NCBI GenBank assembly: GCA_963792815.1
Contig: CAWBXR010000006.1
Location: 62,001 to 126,000, forward strand
Source of the DNA: JARRPM01 sp963792815
GTDB taxonomy: Bacteria > Pseudomonadota > Gammaproteobacteria > Pseudomonadales > Halieaceae
Direction: 5' to 3'
Length of the DNA: 64,000 nucleotides
Shown in pieces: positions 35,625 through 45,376 of the stretch. The notes below the pieces were generated by a model. The model saw only the letters and a program-made list of their open reading frames with translations. It did not search any database and had not been told where the DNA came from. The translations under genes were made by a program, and so were the position numbers. The first letter of the stretch is position 1. Each line of letters opens with the position of its first letter.

Positions 35625-36440
35625 TCAGTCATCTGAAATATTGATTGCCGGAAAGTCCTGCGCCGCACCGGCGCCGCCGGAGGAGAGGCTCGCCTGCACC
35701 GCCTCGGCGATTTCGAGATAGATGGCCGCCTCCGGGGAATCGGGCGCGGCAACAACCGTGGGGCGGCCCGAATCGGTCTGCTCCCTGATGGACAGGGACA
35801 GGGGCAGGCTGCCCAGCAGGGCCACGCCGTATTCACTGGCGATGCGCTGCCCGCCATCGGCGCCGAAAATATGCTCCCTGTGGCCGCAATTACTGCAGAT
35901 ATGCACCGCCATATTCTCGACCACGCCGAGGATCGGAATGTCTACCTTGCGGAACATTTCTATACCCTTCTGGGCGTCCATCAGGGCAATGTCCTGGGGC
36001 GTGGTCACGATGACGGCTCCCGCCACCCTGGCTTTCTGCGACAGGGTCAACTGAATGTCCCCGGTACCGGGAGGCATATCTATTACCAGGTAGTCCAGTT
36101 CGCCCCAGAGGGTCTGCTCAAGCATCTGCGCAAGCGCGCCGCCGGCCATGGGGCCGCGCCACACCATCGGGGTGCGCTCGGTCACCAGGTAGCCCATGGA
36201 CATGGTCCTGAGCCCGTGGGCCTCAACCGGAATAAGGTATTGCCCGTCCCGCTGCTCGGGGCGCGTGCCCTCGGCAACCCCCAGCATCAGCTGCTGGCTG
36301 GGGCCATAGATGTCGGCGTCGAGCAGGCCGACCTTCTGCCCCAGGGCTTTCAGGGCAAGCGCCAGGTTGACCGCCGTGGTCGACTTGCCGACCCCGCCCT
36401 TGCCCGATGCCACAGCGATAATATGTTTGATTTCGTTCAT
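35625..36440 (-). CDS. apbC: Iron-sulfur cluster carrier ApbC/Mrp
   Basis: 271 residues, a P-loop ATPase of the Mrp/NBP35 family. Deviant Walker A is SGKGGVGKST at residues 12-21. DADIYGPSQQLMLG and VIDMPPGTGDIQLT follow, and the cluster-binding CxxC is in HICSNCGHREHIFG. It carries Fe-S clusters to apoproteins. It lacks the N-terminal MIP18-like domain that E. coli Mrp carries. I chose the ATG at 36438-36440, the natural start; the open frame extends 90 codons upstream without homology. Divergent from metG. Confidence 0.93.
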   Translation of the reverse strand: MNEIKHIIAVASGKGGVGKSTTAVNLALALKALGQKVGLLDADIYGPSQQLMLGVAEGTRPEQRDGQYLIPVEAHGLRTMSMGYLVTERTPMVWRGPMAGGALAQMLEQTLWGELDYLVIDMPPGTGDIQLTLSQKARVAGAVIVTTPQDIALMDAQKGIEMFRKVDIPILGVVENMAVHICSNCGHREHIFGADGGQRIASEYGVALLGSLPLSLSIREQTDSGRPTVVAAPDSPEAAIYLEIAEAVQASLSSGGAGAAQDFPAINISDD

Positions 36441-36675
36441 GAGTACCCGTTTGCGACACGATTGCCAGAAAGCGCTGTCCACCGACTCCCGCTGCGGCGG
36501 CCGGCACTTTTGCACGCCTCCTGGCCGGGGGGCCAGCGGCGAAGCACGGGCGCTAGTATAAGGACATGCCAACGGTTCAACAACGCCGGCTGCCGCGCAG
36601 CATCCACGGATGAAAAGGCCAGGCAAAAACGCTATAGTAGCGCCCCTTTTTTCAGCATATGGACACTCACCGATC

Positions 36676-38706
36676 ATGGCCGCCACCCGACCGCGCAAAA
36701 TCCTGGTCACCAGCGCTCTACCCTACGCCAATGGTTCGCTGCACCTGGGACATCTGCTCGAGCAGGTCCAGACGGACATCTGGGTCCGTTTCCAGAAATC
36801 CCGCGGCCACGACTGCCTGTACGTATGCGCCGACGATGCCCACGGCACCGCCATCATGCTCACGGCAGAAAAGCTGGGCATAAGCCCGCAGCAGCAGATC
36901 GACACGATCCGGCAGGAGCACGAGCGGGACAGCGCGGGCTTCCTGATCGGATTCGACAACTTCCACACCACCCACTCGGAGGAAAACCGCTACTGGTGTG
37001 AGGAGATTTACCGGCGCCTGAAAGCCAACGACCATATAGCCTCCCGGGCGATCACCCAGGCCTTCGACCCGGAAAAGCAACTGTTCCTCGCCGACCGCTT
37101 CATCAAGGGCAGCTGCCCACGCTGCAAAACACCCGACCAGTACGGGGACAACTGCGAGGCCTGCGGCGCCACCTACAGCCCGGCGGACCTGATCGACCCG
37201 GTTTCCGCGATCTCCGGCGCCAAACCGGTGCAGAAGGAATCGACCCACTTTTTCTTCAAGCTTCCCGAATTGGCGGACATGCTGAAAACCTGGCTTGATT
37301 CGGACACTCTGCAGCCCCAGGTCGCCAATAAGCTGCGGGAGTGGACCGAGGCGGGACTGCAGGAGTGGGACATCAGCCGGGATGCACCCTACTTCGGCTT
37401 CGAGATTCCGGGAGAACCCGGCAAGTATTTCTACGTATGGCTGGACGCCCCCATCGGGTACATCGCGAGCTTCCAGAACTACTGCGAGCGCACCGGCCAC
37501 CCCTTTGATACCTACTGGCAGCCGGGCGGCGACACCGAGCTCTACCACTTCATCGGCAAGGACATCATCAATTTCCACGGCCTGTTCTGGCCTGCGATGC
37601 TGCACTCTGCGGGCCTGCGCACACCCACGGCAATCTTTGCCCACGGTTTTCTCACGGTCAACGGCAACAAGATGTCCAAGAGCCGCGGCACCTTCATCAA
37701 TGCAAGTACCTACCTGCAACACCTGGATGCGGAATACCTGCGCTACTATTTCGCTGCCAAGTTGAGCGGCTCCGTCGACGATATCGACCTGAACCTGGAG
37801 GACTTCGTCCAGCGGGTAAACTCGGACGTGGTGGGCAAGATCGTCAATATCGCCAGCCGCTGCGCCGGGTTCCTGGCCAGAGGTTCCGACAACATGACAT
37901 CCGCCGCGCCGGCAGAGCCCGAGCTGCTGGAAGCATTCATCGCCCGCGGGGATGCCATCGCCGAACTGTTTGAACAGCGCGAGTTCAACAAGGCCATGCG
38001 CGAGGTAGTAGCGCTGGCGGACCAGGCCAACCAGTACATCGACGAGAAGAAGCCCTGGCAGATGGCGAAACAGGCGGACAGCGCCGCCGAGGTCCAGGCA
38101 GTTTGCAGCATGGGCATCAACCTGTTTCGCGTGCTGATGACCTACCTCAAGCCGGTACTGCCGGCCATGGCCGCCAAGGCGGAGGCATACCTGGGATGCT
38201 CCCTGGACTGGACCGAGCTGGCCAAGCCCCTGCTGGGCCACCGCCTGGGTGTATTCGAACCGCTGCTCACGCGCATCGACACCAAGCAGGTGGACGCCAT
38301 GGTCGAGGCCAGCAGGGAGACGCCTGCCGTTGCCAAGCCGCCCGCGGGGGCCGCCGCCAAGGCTGAGGTCGAGGCCGGCGACTGTATAGCTTTTGAGGAT
38401 TTCGCCAAGGTTGACCTGCGTATCGTCGAGATTGTGGCTGCGGAACTGGTGGAAGGCGCGGACAAGCTGCTGCGCCTCACCCTCAGCCTGGGCGACAGCC
38501 AGAAACAGGTCTTCGCCGGAATCCGCTCCGCCTACGAGCCGGCTGACCTGGTGGGCAAGCTCACCGTGATGGTGGCGAACCTGGCGCCGCGCAAGATGCG
38601 TTTCGGGGTATCCGAGGGCATGGTGCTGGCCGCCGGCCCCGGCGGCACGGAGCTGTTCCTGCTGGAGCCCCACAAAGGCGCCAAACCGGGGATGCAGGTC
38701 AAGTAG
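36676..38706 (+). CDS. metG: Methionyl-tRNA synthetase
   Basis: 676 residues. The HIGH motif is HLGH in ALPYANGSLHLGHLLE; KMSKS is in NGNKMSKSRGTF. Paired zinc-knuckle cysteines are in CPRCKTPDQYGDNCEACG. The C-terminal EMAP-II-like tRNA-binding domain (about 570-676, FAKVDLRIVEIVAAELV) promotes dimerisation. I chose ATG 36676 (MAATRPRKILVTSALPYANG); the frame opens 22 codons earlier. Divergent from apbC with 235 bases between, and upstream of rnfA as in Pseudomonas-like genomes. Confidence 0.97.
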   Translation: MAATRPRKILVTSALPYANGSLHLGHLLEQVQTDIWVRFQKSRGHDCLYVCADDAHGTAIMLTAEKLGISPQQQIDTIRQEHERDSAGFLIGFDNFHTTHSEENRYWCEEIYRRLKANDHIASRAITQAFDPEKQLFLADRFIKGSCPRCKTPDQYGDNCEACGATYSPADLIDPVSAISGAKPVQKESTHFFFKLPELADMLKTWLDSDTLQPQVANKLREWTEAGLQEWDISRDAPYFGFEIPGEPGKYFYVWLDAPIGYIASFQNYCERTGHPFDTYWQPGGDTELYHFIGKDIINFHGLFWPAMLHSAGLRTPTAIFAHGFLTVNGNKMSKSRGTFINASTYLQHLDAEYLRYYFAAKLSGSVDDIDLNLEDFVQRVNSDVVGKIVNIASRCAGFLARGSDNMTSAAPAEPELLEAFIARGDAIAELFEQREFNKAMREVVALADQANQYIDEKKPWQMAKQADSAAEVQAVCSMGINLFRVLMTYLKPVLPAMAAKAEAYLGCSLDWTELAKPLLGHRLGVFEPLLTRIDTKQVDAMVEASRETPAVAKPPAGAAAKAEVEAGDCIAFEDFAKVDLRIVEIVAAELVEGADKLLRLTLSLGDSQKQVFAGIRSAYEPADLVGKLTVMVANLAPRKMRFGVSEGMVLAAGPGGTELFLLEPHKGAKPGMQVK

Positions 38707-38783
38707 GCGGCCGTTGCCCGGACGCGAAGCTGTCCATTAACTAATTGTTTATCAACAACAAGTTGCATACCATGCAGCCTTTC

Positions 38784-38804
38784 GACAGCCTCTGGGAGGC
38801 TGTC
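38784..38804 (+). promoter_or_regulatory. Hairpin in the rnfA leader
   Basis: GACAGCCTC and GAGGCTGTC form a perfect nine-base-pair stem with a 3-base loop, ending 17 bases before the rnfA start codon, just ahead of its GGAGAG ribosome-binding site. No T tract follows. It could be an attenuating or stabilising structure, or the remains of a metG terminator. A possible promoter (TTGTTT 38745-38750, TACCAT 38768-38773, 17-base spacing) lies just before it. Confidence 0.45.
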
Positions 38805-38821
38805 ACCCGGAGAGACCGGCC

Positions 38822-39400
38822 ATGCTGGCAGACTATTCCATCCTGTTGATCGGGGCGATACTGGTCAACAATTTCGTGCTGGTACAGTTCCTTGGGCTGT
38901 GCCCGTTCATGGGCGTTTCCAACAAGCTCGAGACCGCCATGGGTATGTCCATGGCAACCACCTTTGTTCTCACCCTGGCCTCCGCCTGCAGCAATCTCAC
39001 CTACCAGTTCCTGCTGGTGCCCCTGGGGCTGGGTTATCTCAAGACCATTTCATTTATCCTGGTGATCGCCGTGGTGGTGCAATTCACCGAGATGGTAGTC
39101 CGCAAGAGCAGCCCCCTGCTGTACCGGGTGCTGGGGGTCTACCTGCCGCTGATCACAACTAACTGCGCCGTGCTGGGCGTGGCCCTGCTGAATATCAACA
39201 AGGACCACAATTTCCTGCAATCGCTGTTCTACGGCTTCGGTGCGGCAGTGGGATTCTCCCTGGTGCTGGTACTGTTTGCGGCAATGCGCGAGCGCCTGAA
39301 CGTGGCCGACGTGCCAGAGCCATTCAAGGGGCCTGCCATCGGCATGGTCACCGCGGGCCTGATGTCGCTGGCCTTCATGGGCTTTGCCGGCCTGGTATAG
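38822..39400 (+). CDS. rnfA: Rnf complex subunit A
   Basis: 192 residues with six membrane segments and the NNFVLVQFLGLCPFMGVSNK and ITTNCAVLGVALLN signatures of RnfA/NqrE. It is an integral subunit of the Rnf complex, which couples NADH:ferredoxin electron transfer to sodium or proton movement and in gammaproteobacteria also keeps SoxR reduced (Rsx). First gene of rnfABCDGE. Confidence 0.96.
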   Translation: MLADYSILLIGAILVNNFVLVQFLGLCPFMGVSNKLETAMGMSMATTFVLTLASACSNLTYQFLLVPLGLGYLKTISFILVIAVVVQFTEMVVRKSSPLLYRVLGVYLPLITTNCAVLGVALLNINKDHNFLQSLFYGFGAAVGFSLVLVLFAAMRERLNVADVPEPFKGPAIGMVTAGLMSLAFMGFAGLV

Positions 39401-39403
39401 ACG

Positions 39404-40024
39404 GTGTTCGAACTCATCGCCCAGTATCCACTCCTCGCCGCCCTGCTTGCCCTGGTGGGACTGGGCGCTGTTTTCGGCGCGGTACTGGGTTTTGCCGCGG
39501 TACGATTCAGGACCGAGGGCAACCCCATTGCCGAGCAGATCAACGAACTGCTGCCCCAGACCCAGTGCGGGCAGTGCGGCTACCCCGGCTGCCGGCCCTA
39601 TGCCGAGGCGATTGCCAACAACGGCGAGGCGATCAACAAATGTCCGCCGGGGGGCGAGGCCGGCATCCAGGCACTGGCCGACCTGCTCGATGTGGAGGCT
39701 ATCCCGCTGGACGAAGAACACGGCGAGGAAAAGATCAAGGCGGTTGCCTTCATCCGCGAGGACGAATGTATCGGCTGTACCAAGTGCATCCAGGCCTGCC
39801 CTGTCGACGCGATTCTCGGCGCGGCGAAACAGATGCACACTGTTATCGCCAGCGAATGCACAGGCTGCGACCTGTGCCTGGAGCCCTGTCCGGTAGATTG
39901 CATTGACATGATACCCGAGCCACAGAGCCTGCAGACCTGGCACTGGCCCCTGCCTGACCCGGCCAGCCGGGAACCCCAGATCATCGCTACCGATGCGGAC
40001 CAGGCGCGAGACCGGGCGGCATGA
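39404..40024 (+). CDS. rnfB: Rnf complex subunit B (Fe-S)
   Basis: 206 residues. An N-terminal membrane anchor (about 8-30) is followed by the CGQCGYPGC cluster motif. Two 4Fe-4S ferredoxin motifs come next: CIGCTKCIQACPVD and CTGCDLCLEPCPVD. The GTG start (39404) comes 3 bases after the rnfA stop. It delivers electrons between ferredoxin and the membrane part of the complex. The stop overlaps the rnfC start as ATGA. Confidence 0.95.
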   Translation: MFELIAQYPLLAALLALVGLGAVFGAVLGFAAVRFRTEGNPIAEQINELLPQTQCGQCGYPGCRPYAEAIANNGEAINKCPPGGEAGIQALADLLDVEAIPLDEEHGEEKIKAVAFIREDECIGCTKCIQACPVDAILGAAKQMHTVIASECTGCDLCLEPCPVDCIDMIPEPQSLQTWHWPLPDPASREPQIIATDADQARDRAA

Positions 40025-42052
40025 GAAAGATTTTCGACTTTCACGGCGGCATCCACCCGCCGGAGAACAAGCACCAGTCCCTGCGCGCGGCCATCCGGGA
40101 TGCCGGTGATTCCGCCGGAGCTGGTACTGCCACTGTCACAGCATATCGGCGCCCCGGCGAGCCCGGTCGTCGCAGTTGGCGAGCGGGTACTGGCGGGCCA
40201 GCTGATCGCGGAGGCGCCGGGTTTTGTCAGCGCGCCGCTGCACGCCCCCACTTCGGGTACGGTGACCGCGATCGAGGAGCGCCTGATCGCTCACCCCTCG
40301 GGCCTGTCTGCGCCCTGCATCGTCATCGCCACCGACGGCCTGGATGAATGGGTAGAGCAGAAGGCGGTGGCCGCTGCCAGCTACCGGGACATGGAGCCGG
40401 GGGAGCTGCTGGCGCTGATACGCAACGCCGGCATCGCCGGCATGGGCGGCGCCGGCTTCCCAGCCGCGGTAAAACTGGCCACCAGGCCAGACAGCAAGGT
40501 CCAGACACTGATCATCAACGGCACCGAATGCGAGCCGTACATCACCGCCGACGACATACTGATGCGCGAGCGCCCCGGCCGAATTATCGAGGGCGTGAAC
40601 ATTCTCAGGCGGTTGTTGGCGCCTGCTGAAACCCTCATCGGTGTCGAGGATAACAAGCCCCAGGCCATTGCCGCCCTGCGCGCGGCCGCCGCCGGCTCGG
40701 CCATCGAAATCGTCAGTTTCCCCACCAAGTATCCGTCCGGTGGCGAAAAGCAACTTATCGAGATTCTGACCGGCAAGCAGGTACCCAGCGGCGGTTTGCC
40801 CCTGGACGTCGGGGTAATCTGCCAGAATGTCGGCACCGTGGTTGCCATCCAGGATGCCGTGCTGTTCGGGCGCCCCCTGGTCTCCCGCATCACCACGGTC
40901 ACCGGTGAAGCGGTGGATAGTCCCGGCAATTACGAGGTGCTGCTGGGCACCCCGATGAGCTACCTCCTGGCCCGGGCGGGCTATCGGCCCGAGCGGGGCC
41001 AGCGCCTGGTCATGGGCGGGCCGATGATGGGTTTCAGCGTGCCAGATGCCGATGTCCCCATCGTCAAAACGACAAACTGCCTGCTGGCACCGGCCGTCGA
41101 TGAATTGCCCGCGCCCCCGCCGCCCCAGGCCTGCATACGCTGCGGCATGTGCGCCGAGGTCTGCCCGGCGAGCCTGTTGCCCCAGCAGATGTTCTGGTTC
41201 GCCCAGGGCAAGGAATTCGAAAAACTGGAGCAACAGAACCTGTTCGACTGCATCGAGTGCGGCGCCTGCTCCTGGGCCTGTCCCAGCAATATTCCGCTGG
41301 TGCAGTACTACCGCGCCTCCAAGGCCGAGATTCTGCAGTTGCGCCGCGAACACGCCAGGGCCGAGCAGTCACGGCTGCGGTTCGAGGCGCGGCAGGAGCG
41401 CATAGTGCGAGAGGAAGCCGCCAGGGAGGCAAAGCGGGCCGCACGCAAACAGGCGGCGGAGCAACGAGCCCAGGCGGCAGCTGCCGGCGGCGCGGGGGAC
41501 GAGGATCCGATCCAGGCGGCGATAGACCGGGCCAAAGCCAAAAAAGCGGCGCAGCAGGCAGGCACCGCTGATGCGCCCAGCGAGCGGGACAAGCTTGAAA
41601 AGACGGTTCTCACTACCCGCGCCCGGCTGGAAACCGCCACTGCCAAACTGCAGCAGGCAAAGGCAGAGGGCAGCGAGCTGGTGGATGCGCTGCAACTGGG
41701 CGTGGACAAAACCCGGGCAAAACTCGAGGCCGCGGAACAGGCCCTGCAGGAGCATTTGAAGGCTGACAGCCCGTCTGCGGCGGCCAGCACAGCGGCGGAT
41801 CCGGCAGCGGCCGCCATCGCCAGGGCGCTGGCAGCCCGGGAAACAGGCGCAAACCTGAGCCCGCTCGACAAGGCTCGCGGCCAGCTCGAGGGCCTTGAGC
41901 AACGGCTTGAGAAAACACGCGACCGTCTCGCCACCAGCCGCGCCAATGGGGACGAGGAGAAAATAATCGCGGCACTGGAGTCCACCGTGATCCGCCTGGA
42001 AGAAAAGGTGAACGCCGCCAGGGAACACCTCACAGCAGCCGGAGACGCCTGA
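40021..42052 (+). CDS. rnfC: Rnf complex subunit C, interrupted by a one-base insertion near the 5' end
   Basis: The natural start (MRKIFDFHGGIHPPENK) overlaps the rnfB stop as ATGA and encodes 29 residues ending IRDAG. The continuation IPPELVLPLSQHIGAPAS is in the next frame: an extra base at about 40108 (GGTGATTCCG for expected GGTATTCCG) breaks it. The rest is intact to 42052, with NADH/FMN-binding (MGGAGFPAAVK), a SLBB region and two ferredoxin motifs (CIRCGMCAEVCPA, CIECGACSWACPS). It ends in a long Ala/Lys/Glu coiled-coil tail of about 200 residues. An internal ATG at 40100 would give a 650-residue protein lacking the conserved N-terminal block. Confidence 0.85.
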
Positions 42053-42053
42053 G

Positions 42054-43073
42054 ATGGCCTTGTTGCGCGTCACCTCCCCCCACGCCCACGGCCCCATGAG
42101 CACGCCCAGGGTAATGCAGAAGGTGCTGCTGGCGACTGTGCCCGGCATTGTCGCGCTTACCCATTTCTTCGGCGTCGGCGTACTGGTAAACCTGGCCTGG
42201 GCCTGCACCGTGGCCGTGGCCTGCGAGGCCCTTGCCCTCGCCCTGCGCCGCCGTCCCATTGGTTTCTACCTGAAGGACTGCAGCGCCCTGGTAACCGCCA
42301 CCCTGCTGGCCGTGGCGCTGCCGCCCTATTCACCCTGGTGGCTGATAGCTGTCGGGGTGGCCTGCGCCATCCTGCTGGCAAAACACCTTTACGGGGGCCT
42401 GGGCTACAACCCCTTCAACCCCGCCATGGCGGGCTATGTGATCCTTCTCATCTCCTTTCCGCTACAGATGACCGCCTGGGCGCCGCCGCGCGGGCTGGAA
42501 CCGTTGCCCGGCTTGATGGAGGCGCTGCAGGCCTGTTTCTGGCCCTCGGCCTACGACGGCACCACCATGGCCACGCCACTGGACCTGATGAAGCAGAATA
42601 CCGGCCTGCTGGTAGCGGACCTGTATGCCCAGACTCCGCAGTTCGGTCGCTGGGCGGGCCTGGGCTGGGAGTGGGTCAATATAGCCTTTCTCGCCGGCGG
42701 CGCCTGGCTGCTGTACCAGCGCATCTTCACCTGGCACGCCCCGCTGGCCATGCTCGCGAGCCTCACCCTGTTCGCGGCGATATTCTATGACGGCGGCAGT
42801 TCCGCCAGCGGCGGCTCTCCCCTGTTTCACCTGCTGAGTGGCGCGACCATGTTCGGCGCGTTTTTTATCGTCACCGACCCCGTGACCTCGGCGGTATCGG
42901 TGCGTGGCCGGCTGGTATACGGCGCCATGATCGGCGCCCTGGTTTACATCATCCGGGTGCGGGGTAACTATCCGGACGCCGTCGCCTTCGCGGTGTTGAT
43001 CATGAATTTCGCCGCGCCGTTTATCGACAACTACACCCGGCCGCGCACCTACGGCCACAAGGCGGGCGAGTGA
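42054..43073 (+). CDS. rnfD: Rnf complex subunit D
   Basis: 339 residues with about eight to ten membrane segments. The flavinylation motif is in SGATMFG at around residue 260 (Thr carrying covalent FMN in the family, consensus SGAT). SPHAHGPMSTPRVMQKVLLA at the N-terminus and LGYNPFNPAMAGYVILL are typical of RnfD/NqrB. It starts one base after the rnfC stop. Confidence 0.95.
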   Translation: MALLRVTSPHAHGPMSTPRVMQKVLLATVPGIVALTHFFGVGVLVNLAWACTVAVACEALALALRRRPIGFYLKDCSALVTATLLAVALPPYSPWWLIAVGVACAILLAKHLYGGLGYNPFNPAMAGYVILLISFPLQMTAWAPPRGLEPLPGLMEALQACFWPSAYDGTTMATPLDLMKQNTGLLVADLYAQTPQFGRWAGLGWEWVNIAFLAGGAWLLYQRIFTWHAPLAMLASLTLFAAIFYDGGSSASGGSPLFHLLSGATMFGAFFIVTDPVTSAVSVRGRLVYGAMIGALVYIIRVRGNYPDAVAFAVLIMNFAAPFIDNYTRPRTYGHKAGE

Positions 43074-43077
43074 AGCC

Positions 43078-43731
43078 ATGGCCATGCTGAAACAGTCCAT
43101 CACCCGCAACAGCTGGCTGCTCGCTCTGTTTGCCGTCGTCACCACCTTGCTGATAACCGGCACATACCTGCTCACCCGGGAGCGAATCAGCGAGCAGAAA
43201 AGACTGGCCGAGGAAAAGGCCCTGCTGGAAATCGTGCCCCGGGACAGGCATGACAACTCGATGCTGGACGATATCATCACGGTCGGTGCCGACGCCGCCG
43301 GGCTGGGCCTGACAGAGGACAGGCGAATCTACCGGGCCCGCAGCGCGGGTGCGGTAATTGCCGCGATCATCCCGGTCACCGCGCCGGATGGCTATACCGG
43401 TGCCATCGATCTCATCGTCGGGGTCAACGCCGATGGCAGCGTCGCCGGGGTGCGCGCCCTGAGTCACAAGGAAACGCCGGGGCTTGGTGACAAGGTCGAT
43501 ATCAAGAAGTCGGACTGGATCCTGGGCTTCAATGGCCGGTCGCTGGACAACCCGGCGCCGGCGGGCTGGGGGGTAAAAAAGGACAAGGGCGTGTTCGACC
43601 AGTTTACCGGCGCAACCATTACCCCCAGGGCAGTGGTCGCCGCTACCAGGCGAGCCCTGGAGTATGCCGATGCGAACGGCCAGTTGCTGTTCGAGCGAGT
43701 GGCGGATGCACCCGCCCCAGGAGAGGAATGA
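43078..43731 (+). CDS. rnfG: Rnf complex subunit G
   Basis: 217 residues with one N-terminal membrane segment (about 12-32) and a periplasmic FMN-binding domain. The flavinylation motif is DQFTGATITPRAVV (consensus S/TGATxT). GVRALSHKETPGLGDKVD is the RnfG/NqrC signature. It carries covalent FMN and passes electrons on the periplasmic side. The stop overlaps the rnfE start as ATGA. Confidence 0.95.
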   Translation: MAMLKQSITRNSWLLALFAVVTTLLITGTYLLTRERISEQKRLAEEKALLEIVPRDRHDNSMLDDIITVGADAAGLGLTEDRRIYRARSAGAVIAAIIPVTAPDGYTGAIDLIVGVNADGSVAGVRALSHKETPGLGDKVDIKKSDWILGFNGRSLDNPAPAGWGVKKDKGVFDQFTGATITPRAVVAATRRALEYADANGQLLFERVADAPAPGEE

Positions 43732-44444
43732 TGTCCGACGTCAGCTACCGCGAGTTATCGCTCAACGGCCTGTGGAAAAACAACCCCGCTATCGTCCAGC
43801 TGCTGGGGCTGTGCCCGCTGCTGGCGGTGACCGGCACTGTGGTAAACGCGATTGGCCTGGCAGCCGCCACTACCCTGGTGCTGGTCTGCTCCAACACCTC
43901 GGTCTCCATAATCCGCAATATCGTCTCCGACGCGATACGGCTGCCCGCGTTTGTGATGATCATTGCCTCGGCGGTAACCTGTATCGAGCTGCTGATGCAG
44001 GCCTTCGCCTACGAGTTGTACGAGATACTGGGTATCTTCCTGCCGTTGATTACCACCAATTGCGTGATCCTGGGCCGGGCGGACGGTTTCGCCAGCCGCA
44101 ACCGGGTAGCCCCGGCCGCCTACGACGGGTTGATCATGGGCGCAGGTTTCGGCCTGGTGCTCATCCTGCTGGGCGCCCTGCGTGAACTGCTCGGCACCGG
44201 CGCCCTGTTTGCCAATATGGATTTACTGTTCGGGCCGGACGCGGCGAGCTGGAAAATAACCCTGGTCAACGACTACCCCAACTTCCTGCTGGCGATCCTG
44301 CCGCCGGGTGCATTCATTTTCACCGGCCTGCTCATAGCCGGCAAAAACCTGATAGACGCCCGCATCAAGCGTCGCCGGGATGCGCTCAAGGCCCGACCGG
44401 TGAAGGGATCGAAACGGGTACGGGTGACCGGGCACATTTCCTAG
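43728..44444 (+). CDS. rnfE: Rnf complex subunit E
   Basis: 238 residues with six membrane segments. NNPAIVQLLGLCPLLAVTGT and LITTNCVILGRADGFASRN are family signatures of RnfE/NqrD. It forms the pseudo-symmetric membrane core with RnfA, and the similar segments (LLGLCPLLA versus FLGLCPFMG) show this. Two adjacent ATG codons (43728, 43731) are possible starts after a GAGAGGA site. Last gene of the operon; no terminator is visible in the 33 bases before the convergent gene. Confidence 0.95.
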   Translation: MMSDVSYRELSLNGLWKNNPAIVQLLGLCPLLAVTGTVVNAIGLAAATTLVLVCSNTSVSIIRNIVSDAIRLPAFVMIIASAVTCIELLMQAFAYELYEILGIFLPLITTNCVILGRADGFASRNRVAPAAYDGLIMGAGFGLVLILLGALRELLGTGALFANMDLLFGPDAASWKITLVNDYPNFLLAILPPGAFIFTGLLIAGKNLIDARIKRRRDALKARPVKGSKRVRVTGHIS

Positions 44445-44477
44445 TCTGAAATCCCGCCGAACTGTCCAGGCGCCCAC

Positions 44478-44888
44478 TCAGGGCTGACCGCCCTCCTCAC
44501 GCAGCAGCAGGGTATCGAGCAGTTCGTCGACCGCAGAATCGTCCATGCCCCGGTTTTCTTCCTCGCAGCTGTAGGTGATAAAAAGCAGCATGGCGCCGTT
44601 GCTCACATACCACTCGCGAATGGCGGCATCTTCCTCCACAAATGCGCTTTGCACCCCGCTGAAATCGCCCGGCTTGACCTTGCGCCAGGCCCTGTCGGCA
44701 CCCGATTCGGCATTGGCGATCTCCTGTACCTCCGCCGGGCTGAACACGCCCTGCTCCTTGTGCAAGGTGGAGATCTCGATGCACCCCACGCCGTCGCGGT
44801 CGCCGACCAGAATGCTGTCCTCCTCGGCATCGGCCCACCATTCCGGGGGCAGGGCCATGGTCCACCATTCAGTTTCCAGCACGTTCAT
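44478..44888 (-). CDS. Conserved hypothetical protein downstream of rimI
   Basis: 136 residues starting MNVLETEWWTMALPPEWWAD; the ATG overlaps the rimI stop as ATGA. Tryptophan-rich at the N-terminus, no signal peptide or membrane segment, acidic overall (LVGDRDGVGCIEISTLHKEQ). The mix resembles small cytosolic proteins found after rimI in related bacteria. I do not recognise a domain. Role unknown. Confidence 0.75.
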   Translation of the reverse strand: MNVLETEWWTMALPPEWWADAEEDSILVGDRDGVGCIEISTLHKEQGVFSPAEVQEIANAESGADRAWRKVKPGDFSGVQSAFVEEDAAIREWYVSNGAMLLFITYSCEEENRGMDDSAVDELLDTLLLREEGGQP

Positions 44889-45376
44889 GTTCGGCACTCC
44901 AGCTCGGTAAGCGGCAGGGACATCAGTAAAGCGTCTTCGCGGCCCGACGCGGTGGTGTAGTAGTTTTTACGCAGGCCATCGAGCCGGAAGCCGTGTTTTT
45001 CATACAGACCGCGGGCAGCCTTGTTCGATGCGCGCACTTCAAGATAACAGCGGGTGGCACCCTCACCCGCGGCCCGGCGCAATGCGGCATCGAGCAATGA
45101 GCGACCCAGGCCGCAGCCCTGGCGGGCGGGATGGACCGCAATATTGTGAATGCAGGCCTCGTCCAGCACCCGGGAATACACGACGAAACCCAGCGCCTGT
45201 GCATCGGCGAAGATGACAAGCGCGCGTTCGGTCCCCGCTTCAGCCCGCGGGGCACAGGCTTCGCTGAACTGGTCTTCAGACCAGGGACTGGGATTTACCA
45301 GGCGGTCCAGGGCCGCCAGCGCGAGCCCATCGCCGGGCGCGGCGGGCCTGAGCTGCCCACTGCGTGTCGACACCAC
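44885..45376 (-). CDS. rimI: Ribosomal protein S18 alanine N-acetyltransferase
   Basis: 163 residues, GNAT fold. PSPWSEDQFSEA at the N-terminus, IHNIAVHPARQGCGLGRSLL (acetyl-CoA loop RQGCGLG) and LEVRASNKAARGLYEKHGF are the RimI signatures. It acetylates the N-terminal alanine of S18. The start is one of two tandem GTG codons immediately after the stop of the upstream gene (TGAGTGGTG), pointing to translational coupling. Confidence 0.92.
   Translation of the reverse strand: MVSTRSGQLRPAAPGDGLALAALDRLVNPSPWSEDQFSEACAPRAEAGTERALVIFADAQALGFVVYSRVLDEACIHNIAVHPARQGCGLGRSLLDAALRRAAGEGATRCYLEVRASNKAARGLYEKHGFRLDGLRKNYYTTASGREDALLMSLPLTELECRT

Noticed and set aside
36718..38673. 651-codon minus-strand frame inside metG
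   Set aside because: Antisense to a clearly functional methionyl-tRNA synthetase; long antisense frames are common in GC-rich coding sequence with codon-position bias.
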